Assembly: GCA_049802235.1 (NCBI GenBank)
Contig: JBARMB010000049.1
Span: forward strand, 1 to 64,000
Origin: VBDM01 sp049802235
Lineage (GTDB): Bacteria > Pseudomonadota > Gammaproteobacteria > Burkholderiales > SG8-39
Direction: 5' to 3'
Length of the DNA: 64,000 nucleotides
Shown: positions 7,278-15,952 of the stretch, piece by piece
How the letters are laid out: the number at the start of each line of letters is the position of its first letter
How positions within the stretch are numbered: the stretch's first letter is position 1
Notes under the pieces: generated by a model
What the model was told of the DNA's origin: nothing
The model's input: the letters and a program-made list of their open reading frames with translations, nothing else
Database searches by the model: none
Position numbers and translations under genes: made by a program

Positions 7278-10200
7278 CTAAGGCGTTTTCACTTCGAACG
7301 CGTGCGCGTAGAGCAGGCGTAATCCCAGGTCGTTCGTTCCCTCGACATCGCGCGGATAGCGGTTCCACAGCGCCCGGGCCTCGGCGTGCCTGCCTTGTGC
7401 GAGGTAACCGGTCATGCCGGCAGCCATCAGATATTGCCGGTGGTCGCCAGGCAGATCGCTCGTTTTCGCGAGGAGCGCTTCGGCCAGCCGCGCCATCTGC
7501 GACGCGTCGCGGACTCCCACCGCTTTCATCAGCGCCATCCATTGCCGCTCTTCGGCGGGGAGGCTTCGATTGCACGGCGCCCGCTCGATGCGGTCCCATA
7601 CCGCCTTCGCCTCCGGCGGCGCGAGCAGCGGGTTCAGGGTGCGCGCCACCTGGTAGAGGGCGTCAAGCCAGGCGTCGAACTTCTCCGGTTCGCGACAGTC
7701 GAGCAGGCGCATGCGCGACAACTCCAGGTTCTTCTGCAGCTGCCGCGGAACGGCAAGCGGCTGCGGCGGGACGGTGCGCAGCAAGAAGTCCTGCGCGTAA
7801 TGTGCGCGACGCGTGAGCTCGAGGATGTCGAGGTAGTCCTCGCCCTCGGCGCTGGGCGCGATCGAGCGGGATTCGCTGCGGCCCTCCAGCATCTCGACCA
7901 CCGGCACGCTATACGTGCCGAGGCTGGTGAGACCGTAGGCGGTCTGCTGCAGGAAGCGGTATTTCGCCGCGTGCAGGTCGAGGTAGGGATGGAAGTCGGA
8001 ATTGGCCGGCACGTCGTAGCTCGCAAACAGCGGCGCCAGCGACTGCTTGCCCCCCAGGCGCCGGATGGCGATGTCGCCGACGGTGTGGACGTAGACCCGG
8101 CGCAGTTCGCGCGCCACGCCCGGCATGGCGGTGACATCGGCGAGCGGCTTTGCCAGCGTTTCCGCGTCGCCTGCGACGATCAGCAGATCGCCGCTGGTGG
8201 CGGTGTAGATGACGTAATCGGGAAAGTTCTCCCCCAGGGCGCGCAGCACCGAAGCGACGAGGCTGACGTCGATCTCGTACATCTGGAACCATTGCACCAG
8301 CACGCCCTGCGGCTGGAGATGGCGCCGCGCCAGCCGGTAGAATTCGCCGGTGAACAGGCTCGATACGCCGCTCACCCAGGGATTCGACGGTTCCGAAATG
8401 ATGATGTCGTACTTGCGGTTCCAGGTCGAGAAGTACGTCTTGGCGTCGTCGAAGATGATGTGGCTGCGCGGGTCGGCGAAAGCGTTGCTGTTGCGCGGAG
8501 CGAAGCGCCGCGAGGCTTCCGCCATGGCCGGCTCGATCTCGACGGTGTCCACCGACTCGACCGTGCGCGAGCCGAGCAGCGTGTGCGTGGTGAGCCCGGT
8601 GCCGATGCCGATGACGGCGACGTGTTTCGCCTCCGGCCGGTAGGCGAGCGGCAGCGCCGCGGTAAGCGTCATGGTGATCTCGTCGGAAATGCGTGCGCCG
8701 TCCGGATCCATGTTGATGGCGCCGTCGGACTTGCCGTTGGTGCGGATGCTGCGGTCGGTGCCGAAATCCAGCAGGCTCACCGTCGCGGTCTTGCCGTCGC
8801 GGTAGAAGAGCATGCTCGCGTCGCGCTCGGAATAGAGATCGCCGCGGCGGAACACGCCCGAGGCCATCTTGTAGCTGTCCAGGCGCACCGTGCCGAGCAC
8901 CACCGCGAAGCAGGCAAGGGCGACGGCGGTGGCGCCGATTCTCAGGCGTGCGGCATCGGTGAGCCGCCACAGAAGCGCGAGGCCGAGCGCGACATCGAGC
9001 GCGGCGCCCGCGGACAGCAGCCCCTTCAGGCCGAGCAGCGGCATGAGTAGGTGCGCCGCGGCGAACACGCCGAGGATCGAGCCGAGCGTGTTTGCGGCAT
9101 ACACGGCGCCGATCGCTTTCTCGCCGTGGCCGCCGCGCAGCAGCGCGAAGGTGATGAGGGGCAGCGTCATGCCGGCGCAGAAAGTCGCCGGGAACATGAC
9201 GGCGAGCGCAATGCCGTCACTGGCGAGCAGAAACAGGACATAGCCTGAATCGCTCTTGGCGAGCGCCTTCATCACCGCCTCCATGACGCTGAACATCCGG
9301 TCGTACAGAGGCAGCGTCGCCAGCGCGAGCAGTCCCATCGCCACCTGCACGATGCCGAGGAAGCGCTTCGGGTCGGCGATCGAGTCGATGCGACGGCGCA
9401 CCCACAGCCCGCCGAACGCAAGGCCGAGGATGAAGGCCGAGAGCATCAGCTCGAACGAGTGCGTCGATGCTCCGAGCACCAGCGACAGCATCCGGATCCA
9501 GCCGATCTCGTAGATGAACGAGGCCGTACCGGTGAGAAGCGCGACGACCAGAAAAAGCGCGTAAGGCACGGACGTCGCCGTGTCGATCGCGGCGTTTTCG
9601 CGGGCCGGTCCGCGGGCGGCCATCGGCGGCTCCGCGCCGCCGGCAAGCAGCCAGACGACGAGGGCGAGGGCGAGATTCAGGCCGCCGGCGGTCTGCACGG
9701 TGCCGGGCAGCCCCAGCGTCTCGATCATGACAAAGCCGCTGGCGAGCACGCCGATCGCCGCGCCGAGGCTGTTGGTGAAGTAGAGCATCGCAAGCGATTC
9801 GCCGGGCGCGAGGGGGTAGCGGCGGATCAACCCGGCGCTCATCAGCGGGAAAGTCATGCCGAGCAAAACCGACTGTGGCAGGATCAGCAGCCCCGCGAGC
9901 GTCCACTTGAACAGCATCGCCGATGTCGCACCGCCGAGTGCAGGCAGGATGGTGGTGTAGGCGGTTTCGGTGGCGGAGACGAAGAGCGGATGAAACGCGA
10001 GCGCCGCGAGGCCGATCAGCGCCTCGGTGATCGCATAGGCGCGCAAAAGGTTTCTCCAGTTGCCCGACCGGCGGCTGCACAGCCAGGAGCCGATCGCCAT
10101 GCCGCCCATGAACAGCGCCAGCACCAGCGTCTGAGCGTAGGCGGCGTGGCCGAGAAACAGCTTCAGATAGTGGGTCCAGATCGACTCGTAGATGAGCCCG

Positions 10201-10283
10201 GCGAACCCGGAAACGGTGAACAGGACAAAGTAGGTGCTGCGGGGAACGCGGATCACGTGAGGTTCTTTTTTCCTGCTTTTCAA
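7278..10283 (-). CDS. Large membrane protein fused to a spermidine-synthase-like domain
   Basis: A 1001-residue protein. Two homologous hydrophobic halves, about 15-220 and 238-465, each start with a similar motif (FAGLIYESIW and ASFIYEIGWIRM) and each carry about six membrane spans. They are followed by a cytoplasmic Rossmann domain, about 495-700, of the spermidine synthase/SAM-binding type: VAVIGIGTGLTTHTLLGS (556-572), an acidic VEIEPAM strand and FDDAKTYF. At the catalytic site, classical SpeE has a DxxDP motif, but here ISEPSNPW is found. A ~300-residue helical tail follows. Polyamine synthesis is therefore unproven. The start is TTG at 10283 or possibly GTG at 10256; neither has a convincing Shine-Dalgarno sequence. 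Confidence 0.8.
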   Translation of the reverse strand: MKSRKKEPHVIRVPRSTYFVLFTVSGFAGLIYESIWTHYLKLFLGHAAYAQTLVLALFMGGMAIGSWLCSRRSGNWRNLLRAYAITEALIGLAALAFHPLFVSATETAYTTILPALGGATSAMLFKWTLAGLLILPQSVLLGMTFPLMSAGLIRRYPLAPGESLAMLYFTNSLGAAIGVLASGFVMIETLGLPGTVQTAGGLNLALALVVWLLAGGAEPPMAARGPARENAAIDTATSVPYALFLVVALLTGTASFIYEIGWIRMLSLVLGASTHSFELMLSAFILGLAFGGLWVRRRIDSIADPKRFLGIVQVAMGLLALATLPLYDRMFSVMEAVMKALAKSDSGYVLFLLASDGIALAVMFPATFCAGMTLPLITFALLRGGHGEKAIGAVYAANTLGSILGVFAAAHLLMPLLGLKGLLSAGAALDVALGLALLWRLTDAARLRIGATAVALACFAVVLGTVRLDSYKMASGVFRRGDLYSERDASMLFYRDGKTATVSLLDFGTDRSIRTNGKSDGAINMDPDGARISDEITMTLTAALPLAYRPEAKHVAVIGIGTGLTTHTLLGSRTVESVDTVEIEPAMAEASRRFAPRNSNAFADPRSHIIFDDAKTYFSTWNRKYDIIISEPSNPWVSGVSSLFTGEFYRLARRHLQPQGVLVQWFQMYEIDVSLVASVLRALGENFPDYVIYTATSGDLLIVAGDAETLAKPLADVTAMPGVARELRRVYVHTVGDIAIRRLGGKQSLAPLFASYDVPANSDFHPYLDLHAAKYRFLQQTAYGLTSLGTYSVPVVEMLEGRSESRSIAPSAEGEDYLDILELTRRAHYAQDFLLRTVPPQPLAVPRQLQKNLELSRMRLLDCREPEKFDAWLDALYQVARTLNPLLAPPEAKAVWDRIERAPCNRSLPAEERQWMALMKAVGVRDASQMARLAEALLAKTSDLPGDHRQYLMAAGMTGYLAQGRHAEARALWNRYPRDVEGTNDLGLRLLYAHAFEVKTP

Positions 10284-10470
10284 CGAAAACAGCTCTTCGA
10301 TCGGTCTCGTGAACGACGGGGCGGTTGCCGGCGCGGATGGAAGGGCGACATTATACGGGCGGCCGGCAGGTTCCCCGCACGCCTTGCGCGAGCCGGGCGG
10401 CTGCAGTCTCTGCTACGCTTGGGGTACGGCTCCCTGTACGCGAGGCGGACAAAATTTCCGAACACCCGTC

Positions 10471-11631
10471 ATGAGCACCGCGCCTTTGCTGCGCCTGTCC
10501 GGCCTCTACTTCGCGTACTTCAGCTTCGTCGGCGCTTTCACGCCGTACTTCAGCCTGTATCTGCAGTCGCTGGGGCGGACCGCGCTCGAAATCGGCGTGC
10601 TGCTGTCGCTGACGCAGCTGATGCGGATTTTCGCGCCCAACCTTTGGGCCGCGATCGCCGACGCCCGCGGCCGCCGCGCGGCGCTGTTGCAGCTGGCGCT
10701 CGCTGCCGCGACGCTGAGCTGGTGCGGCATTTTTTTCACCGACGGCTTTTGGGGCATGTTCACGGTGCTGGCGCTGCTTTCGTTTTTCACCGGCGCCGCG
10801 CTGCCGCTTGCCGAGGTGGTGACGTTCTCGCACCTGCGCGACGATCCGGGTCGCTACGGGGCGGTGCGTGTATGGGGTTCGATCGGCTTCATCGTCGCCG
10901 TGCTCGGTGTCGGCGCAGCGCTCGACTTGCGGCCGATCGGCACGCTGCCCTGGTTCGTGCTGGCGTGCCTGGTCGCCGCGCTCGCGTGCTCGGGCCTGAT
11001 CCGGGACGCGGCGGGCGAGGCGAGGCACGGCGCCGAGCACCCGGTATGGCCGCTGCTTGCGCGGCCGGAAGTGGCGGTGCTGTTTGCCGCCTGCTTCCTG
11101 ATGTGCGCCGCCCACGGCCCGCTGTATACCTTCTACTCGATCTATCTCGCCGACCACGGCTACAGCAAGTCATCCATTGGCGCGCTGTGGTCGGCGGGCG
11201 TGGTCGCCGAGATCGCCGTGTTCATGATGATGCCGGCGCTGTTCCGACGCCTCTCGCCGCACGCGGTCCTCGTGGCGAGCTTCGGCTGCGCGGCGGCGCG
11301 CTTCGTCATGATCGGCTGGGGCGTGGAATCGATCGCGGTGCTGCTTGTTGCGCAACTCCTGCATGCCGCGACCTTCGGCGCCTACCACGCGGCGGCGATC
11401 GGCATCGTCAACGATACGTTCCGCGACGGGCAGCGCGCGCGCGGACAGGCGCTCTACACCAGCCTTTCGTTCGGAGCTGGCGGAATGCTGGGCGGGATGG
11501 CGAGCGGCATCGCCTGGGAGGCGCTGGGCCCTGCCTGGACCTTTACGCTGGGCTCCGGCTGTGCGGTCCTGGGCTTGATTCTGCTGCTGTGGCGGGGAAA
11601 AATGCTGCAATCCGGGTCAACGGCGGCCTGA
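10471..11631 (+). CDS. MFS transporter (MFS_1-like, PPP/nucleoside-permease group)
   Basis: A 386-residue major-facilitator protein with about 12 hydrophobic segments. The N-terminal GLYFAYFSFVGAFTPYFSLY is typical of the phenylpropionate-permease/LacY-like subgroup. The loop-2 region ADARGRRAALLQ matches the MFS A-motif position. The likely role is proton-coupled uptake across the inner membrane. Substrate is unknown. The ATG at 10471 is used; the longer open frame upstream overlaps the divergent leader of the fusion gene and has no family match. It ends 34 bases before the start of the peptidase gene. Confidence 0.82.
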   Translation: MSTAPLLRLSGLYFAYFSFVGAFTPYFSLYLQSLGRTALEIGVLLSLTQLMRIFAPNLWAAIADARGRRAALLQLALAAATLSWCGIFFTDGFWGMFTVLALLSFFTGAALPLAEVVTFSHLRDDPGRYGAVRVWGSIGFIVAVLGVGAALDLRPIGTLPWFVLACLVAALACSGLIRDAAGEARHGAEHPVWPLLARPEVAVLFAACFLMCAAHGPLYTFYSIYLADHGYSKSSIGALWSAGVVAEIAVFMMMPALFRRLSPHAVLVASFGCAAARFVMIGWGVESIAVLLVAQLLHAATFGAYHAAAIGIVNDTFRDGQRARGQALYTSLSFGAGGMLGGMASGIAWEALGPAWTFTLGSGCAVLGLILLLWRGKMLQSGSTAA

Positions 11632-11665
11632 GGCGCGGCGCTTGCGGCGTATGTCGGAGAGAAGC

Positions 11666-12481
11666 GTGAGACGCACAGCGTGGGTCGCCATTCCGGTGCT
11701 GGCCGCGCTCACCGGGTGCCAGACGGTGCAGACCACCGGGAGCGGCGTGGTCGGCGTGGATCGCCCGCAGACCATGTCCACGCTGGTTTCATCCGAGTCG
11801 TTCAATCGCAGCGCCGCCGACGCTTATCGCAAGGTGCTGCAGGACGCGGCGACGAAAGGGCAGCTCAACCGCGATGCCGCGCAAGTCGAGCGGGTGCGCC
11901 GCATCGCCGCGCGGCTGATTCCGGACACCGCTGCGTTCCGGGCCGACGCGCCGCGCTGGGCCTGGGAGGTGAACGTGATCGCTTCGAACGAAGTCAACGC
12001 CTGGTGCATGCCAGGCGGCAAGATCGCGGTCTACGCCGGGCTGCTGGACAGGCTCAGTCCGAGCGACGACGAGCTGGCCGCCGTTATGGGACATGAGATT
12101 GCGCATGCTCTGCGCGAGCATGGCCGCGAGCAATACTCCCGGGTGCTCGTACAAAGCATCGGCCTGGATATTCTCGGCGCCCTGGCGGGCATGAGCGAGT
12201 CGGCGACGAGCCTGTCGCAGACTTTTCTCGACGTCATGCTCAATCTGCCGCATTCGCGCACCGACGAGTCCGAGGCCGACCGCATCGGCGTGGAGCTTGC
12301 CGCGCGCTCCGGATTCGATCCGCACGCCGCCGTCTCGCTGTGGCAGAAGATGTCGCGGCTCGGCGGCGGTCAGCCGCCGCAATGGCTCTCCACTCACCCT
12401 TCCAGCGAAAGCCGGACACAGGACTTGCAGACCTATTCCGAGCGGGTCTATCCATTGTACGAATCGGCGCGCAAGCGCTGA
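11666..12481 (+). CDS. M48-family metallopeptidase, lipoprotein
   Basis: A 271-residue zinc peptidase anchored to a membrane by a lipid. It begins with a short signal peptide ending in the lipobox LTGC, lipidated at Cys18. The zinc site is HEIAH (143-147), with the third ligand in ESEAD (201-205). It resembles LoiP/YcaL-type peptidases that act on misfolded envelope proteins. GTG at 11666 is preferred over ATG at 11651 or TTG at 11642, because GGAGAG sits 4 bases before it and it gives a compact signal peptide. The last seven codons and the stop lie inside a 59-bp repeat that recurs 87 bases further on. Confidence 0.87.
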   Translation: MRRTAWVAIPVLAALTGCQTVQTTGSGVVGVDRPQTMSTLVSSESFNRSAADAYRKVLQDAATKGQLNRDAAQVERVRRIAARLIPDTAAFRADAPRWAWEVNVIASNEVNAWCMPGGKIAVYAGLLDRLSPSDDELAAVMGHEIAHALREHGREQYSRVLVQSIGLDILGALAGMSESATSLSQTFLDVMLNLPHSRTDESEADRIGVELAARSGFDPHAAVSLWQKMSRLGGGQPPQWLSTHPSSESRTQDLQTYSERVYPLYESARKR

Positions 12482-12516
12482 TTCGCATCTGCGACTCCCT
12501 CCCCCCGCAGAGGGGG
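12458..12516 (+). repeat. 59-bp direct repeat, copy 1 (includes the peptidase 3' end)
   Basis: Identical to 12545-12603. The first part encodes the peptidase C-terminus (YESARKR and stop). The second part carries a CCTCCCC/GGGGAGG hairpin. Confidence 0.95.
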
Positions 12517-12544
12517 AGGGCAGGGGGCGGGGGTGTCTATCGGC

Positions 12545-12603
12545 TACGAATCGGCGCGCAAGCGCTGATTCGCATCTGCGACTCCCTCCCCCCGCAGAGG
12601 GGG
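12545..12603 (+). repeat. 59-bp direct repeat, copy 2 (non-coding)
   Basis: A perfect copy of 12458-12516, offset by 87 bases. The spacer plus start of this copy (12518-12571) recurs with 48 of 54 matches at 12685-12738, where it overlaps the 3' end of the convergent GGDEF-EAL gene. The repeat family therefore supplies the ends of both genes. Confidence 0.95.
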
Positions 12604-12653
12604 GTGAGCCGGGGTTTGGATGGACGCGCCTGCGCGCGTCCGAGCCGGCGAAC

Positions 12654-12679
12654 GCCTGACGGGCTGCAGCCCGTCAGGC
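12654..12679. repeat. Perfect 26-bp palindrome
   Basis: GCCTGACGGGCTG followed directly by its reverse complement, with no loop. It sits between the repeat copies in the 236-base gap between two converging genes. There is no T-run, so it is not an obvious intrinsic terminator. Confidence 0.85.
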
Positions 12680-12717
12680 CGGACGGGCAGGGGGCGGGGG
12701 TGTCGATCGGCTGCGAA

Positions 12718-15684
12718 TCAACGCGACAGCGCTGATTCAGAACCGGGCTGCGACATTGAACGCAGCAGTGCGATCAGCTCCGTAGCCGGGAGCGGCCTGC
12801 TGAAGTAATAGCCCTGGTATTCCTGGCAGCCGAGGGCGGCGAGGTAGTCGAGCTGCTCACGGGTCTCCACCCCCTCGGCGATGACGCCGAGCTCCAGCGT
12901 CCTGGCCATCGTGATTATCGCCTTCACGATGGCAGCGTCGTCGCGATTCTCATCGATATCGCGCACGAAGGCGCGATCAATCTTGACCATGTGGACCGGA
13001 AAGCGCTTGAGGTAGGCAAGGCTCGAGTAGCCGGTGCCGAAATCGTCGATCGAAATGCGCACGCCCAGGTCGACGAGCCTGGCGAGCACGCTGACGGTGT
13101 GGTCGGTCTGCTGCATGATCACGCTCTCGGTGATCTCCAGTTCCAGAAACCGGGGACCGAGTCCGGTCGCTGCAAGCGTTTCGGCGACCTTGCCGGCGAG
13201 CCCGCTGTCGCGGAACTGCCGCGCGGAAAGGTTGACCGACACGCTGAGCCGCGGCAGGCCTGCCTGCTGCCACGCCTTCACCTCGGCGCAGGCGGTCTTC
13301 AGCACCCACTCGCCGATCGGCACGATGAGACCGGTTTCCTCGGCGACGCGGATGAAATGCAGCGGCGACAACATGCCGAGCTCCGGGTGCGGCCAGCGCA
13401 GCAGCGCTTCTACGCCTACGGGGCGCCCGCTCTTGATCTCGATCCGCGGCTGGTAATACAGCACCAGCTCGTTGCGATCGAGCGCGCGCCGCAGCGCGGC
13501 GACCATGCCGATCTCGTCGGCCGATTTGGCGTGCAGATTCTTGGAATAGAAGCGGTAGGCATTGCCGCCCTCGTGCTTGGCCGCGTACATCGCGATGTCG
13601 GCGTGCTTGAGCAGGTCCTCGATCGAGTCGCCGTCCTCCGGATATACCGCGAGGCCGATCGACGCCTCGGTGAACATTTCCCGGCCTTCCACCGGGATCG
13701 GCTCATCGAACAGGCGCTGCAATTTGGCCGCCGTGAAGGCGACCTTGTCGCGGCTGTCGCAGTCCTCGATGATGATGCAGAATTCGTCTCCACCCAGCCG
13801 CGCAACCGTATCGGTGTCGCGCAGCGCGCGGGACACGCGTCTGCCGATCTCCTTGAGTACGGTGTCGCCGGCGGAATGCCCCAGCGAATCGTTGATCTCC
13901 TTGAAGCGGTCGAGATCGAACAGCAGGATGCCGACCATCATTCCGTGCCGCTTGGCGCGCATCAATGCCTGCGCGAGGCGGTCTTGCAGCAGGGCACGGT
14001 TGGGAAGCCCGGTCAGCGGGTCACTCTGCGCGAGATAGGTCAGCCTCCCCACAAAATTGCGGCGCTCGGTGACGTCGCTCATCGAAATCACCACGCCCTC
14101 GGGCGGTCTTCCGTCCGAGCCGCCGAGGACCCGGGTGTTGATCGATATCCACACGAGTGTGCTGTCGGGTCTCGGAACTCCGATCACGACGTTCGACTGC
14201 GGTTCGCCGGTGCGCAGAGTGACCGTCGTCGGGCGCGTTTCCTCCGGCCACGGGGTGCCGTCTTCGCCGATGATGCGCAAGTGCGGGTCCATAAGCGATC
14301 CGCTCAGGAGTTCTTCCCTGCTCACGCCGAGTATGCGCGCCGCGCTCAGATTGGCGCTGACGGCCCGGCCGGCGGTATCGATGATGATGACGCCTTCGGC
14401 GAGGTTGTCGATGACGGAGCGGTAGCGCGCCTCGCTCTCCCTGAGAGCCTCCTCCGCCAGCCTGCGCGCCGTAATGTTCACGCCTACTCCGCGATAGCCT
14501 TTGAACCGGCCTTTGGTGTCGAAGATCGGCTTGCCGCTGATGCTGCCGTAATGCGGTTTGCCTTCGCCGTCGAGGCGATGCAGTTCGAGGCCGTAGAACG
14601 GCTGGTGGGCTTCCAGCGTGGCGCGGTGCGCCGCCCAGTCCGCCTCGGTCATGTTGAGGGAGGGACGCTCCCAGCGCGTCTTGCCGATGGCGGGTGCCTC
14701 CGAGGAATTCATCCTGCGGCTGAAGTTGTCCGAAACCATGGTGAAGCGGAACTGTTCGTCCTGCTCCCAATACCAGTCGGACGACAGCTCGAGCAGGCTG
14801 CGGAAGCGCTCTTCGCTCAGGCGCAGCGCGGTTTCCGCGCGCCGCCGCTCGGAAACGTCGCGAAAGGTCCAGACCCTGCCGACGATGCTGCCGCCAATTC
14901 TCTGTGGCTGGGAGTAGCGCTCGAACACGCGGCCGTCCTTGAATTCGAGCACATCGAAGCTGTCCGACTCCGGATTGTCGTAGAGGTCCCGCAATTTCTG
15001 GAGAAATGCGTCCGGATTCGCGAGTTGATCGAGCACATCGCCGAGCGCCTCCTCGTCGTTCGCCGAATTTATTACTGCGTCGGGATTGCGCCACATCGAC
15101 TGGAAGCGCTCGTTGTAGGTGGCGATGCGGCCGGTGCGGTCCACGACCAGGATGCCGTCGGTGGTCGACTCCAGTGTCGCACGCAGCAGCGAGACCGTGT
15201 CGTCGAGCTTCAACTCCGGCGTCTTGCGTGCGCTGATGTCCTCGTAGGCGGCGATGTCGTAGTCCGGCGCGCCGGCGGTGTTGCGCACGAGCGAGACCGT
15301 CAGATTGACCCAGACGGTGCTGCCGTCCTTGCGCAGGAAGCGCTTCTCCAGCGAGAACGTGTCGATTTCGCCTGCGAACAGGCGCTGCCGATGCCGGGTG
15401 GCGGCTTCGCGGTCCTCGGGGTGCGAGATGTCCCGGACGGTCTTCTGGCGCAATTCCTCGGCGGAATAGCCGAGTATGTCGCACAGGTTCTTGTTGACCT
15501 GTATGTAGCGTCCGTCCACAGCCACGTGCGCGAAGCCGACGGCGGCCTGATCGAATGCGGCGCGGAAGCGCGCTTCGCTTTCGATCATGGCCGGCTCGGC
15601 GGCACCGGCGTCGGCGGGCGCGGATTTGCGGCGGACGGGCCGGGTGTTCGTGGAAGCTCTCGGGCGATCGGGTGGTTTACCCAT
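12718..15684 (-). CDS. Multi-PAS GGDEF-EAL signalling protein
   Basis: A 988-residue cytoplasmic protein for cyclic-di-GMP turnover. It has four PAS/PAC sensor modules (about 34-155, 165-285, 290-415 and 420-545), then a GGDEF domain and an EAL domain. The diguanylate cyclase signature is intact (RLGGDEF), and the phosphodiesterase start motif is GVEALLRW with a later AEGVET. No transmembrane segment or signal peptide is visible, so sensing is probably of a cytoplasmic ligand or redox state. Both catalytic signatures look active; which activity dominates cannot be told. The C-terminus ESALSR lies in a copy of the repeat found near 12.5 kb. Confidence 0.93.
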   Translation of the reverse strand: MGKPPDRPRASTNTRPVRRKSAPADAGAAEPAMIESEARFRAAFDQAAVGFAHVAVDGRYIQVNKNLCDILGYSAEELRQKTVRDISHPEDREAATRHRQRLFAGEIDTFSLEKRFLRKDGSTVWVNLTVSLVRNTAGAPDYDIAAYEDISARKTPELKLDDTVSLLRATLESTTDGILVVDRTGRIATYNERFQSMWRNPDAVINSANDEEALGDVLDQLANPDAFLQKLRDLYDNPESDSFDVLEFKDGRVFERYSQPQRIGGSIVGRVWTFRDVSERRRAETALRLSEERFRSLLELSSDWYWEQDEQFRFTMVSDNFSRRMNSSEAPAIGKTRWERPSLNMTEADWAAHRATLEAHQPFYGLELHRLDGEGKPHYGSISGKPIFDTKGRFKGYRGVGVNITARRLAEEALRESEARYRSVIDNLAEGVIIIDTAGRAVSANLSAARILGVSREELLSGSLMDPHLRIIGEDGTPWPEETRPTTVTLRTGEPQSNVVIGVPRPDSTLVWISINTRVLGGSDGRPPEGVVISMSDVTERRNFVGRLTYLAQSDPLTGLPNRALLQDRLAQALMRAKRHGMMVGILLFDLDRFKEINDSLGHSAGDTVLKEIGRRVSRALRDTDTVARLGGDEFCIIIEDCDSRDKVAFTAAKLQRLFDEPIPVEGREMFTEASIGLAVYPEDGDSIEDLLKHADIAMYAAKHEGGNAYRFYSKNLHAKSADEIGMVAALRRALDRNELVLYYQPRIEIKSGRPVGVEALLRWPHPELGMLSPLHFIRVAEETGLIVPIGEWVLKTACAEVKAWQQAGLPRLSVSVNLSARQFRDSGLAGKVAETLAATGLGPRFLELEITESVIMQQTDHTVSVLARLVDLGVRISIDDFGTGYSSLAYLKRFPVHMVKIDRAFVRDIDENRDDAAIVKAIITMARTLELGVIAEGVETREQLDYLAALGCQEYQGYYFSRPLPATELIALLRSMSQPGSESALSR

Positions 15685-15909
15685 GGCTCATCTTCGGCAT
15701 GAGGGCCGTATGGATCCCGCTTATTGAGCTCCGGCCTTGCATTGTCCTCCCACCCCGCGTGCCGCGATCGGGCGAGCCAATCCGCGTTGGTGCAGTACCC
15801 ACACCTCCCGCTCCGAGAAGCGGCTGTGGATGCAGACTGCCGTTACAGCCTCGTTGCAATCCAATTATAGCCTCCAACGCAGCAATGCACCGGGCCCAGG
15901 GTAATCATG

Positions 15910-15930
15910 CCGATCATGATCGGATATAAT
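15910..15930 (+). promoter_or_regulatory. Putative leuC promoter with an overlapping 14-bp palindrome
   Basis: TATAAT at 15925-15930 lies 22 bases before the leuC ATG. Directly upstream, in the spacer, is the perfect palindrome CCGATCATGATCGG (15910-15923). There is no good -35 box, which would suit an activator- or repressor-controlled promoter. The rest of the 268-base gap from 15685 shows no gene. The binding protein is unknown. Confidence 0.5.
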
Positions 15931-15952
15931 CTTCCACCTCGGTTGGCTCTCC

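Noticed and set aside
12991..15702. 903-codon plus-strand frame opposite the GGDEF-EAL gene
   Set aside because: The minus strand has complete, recognisable PAS, GGDEF and EAL domains; the opposite frame has no known motif.
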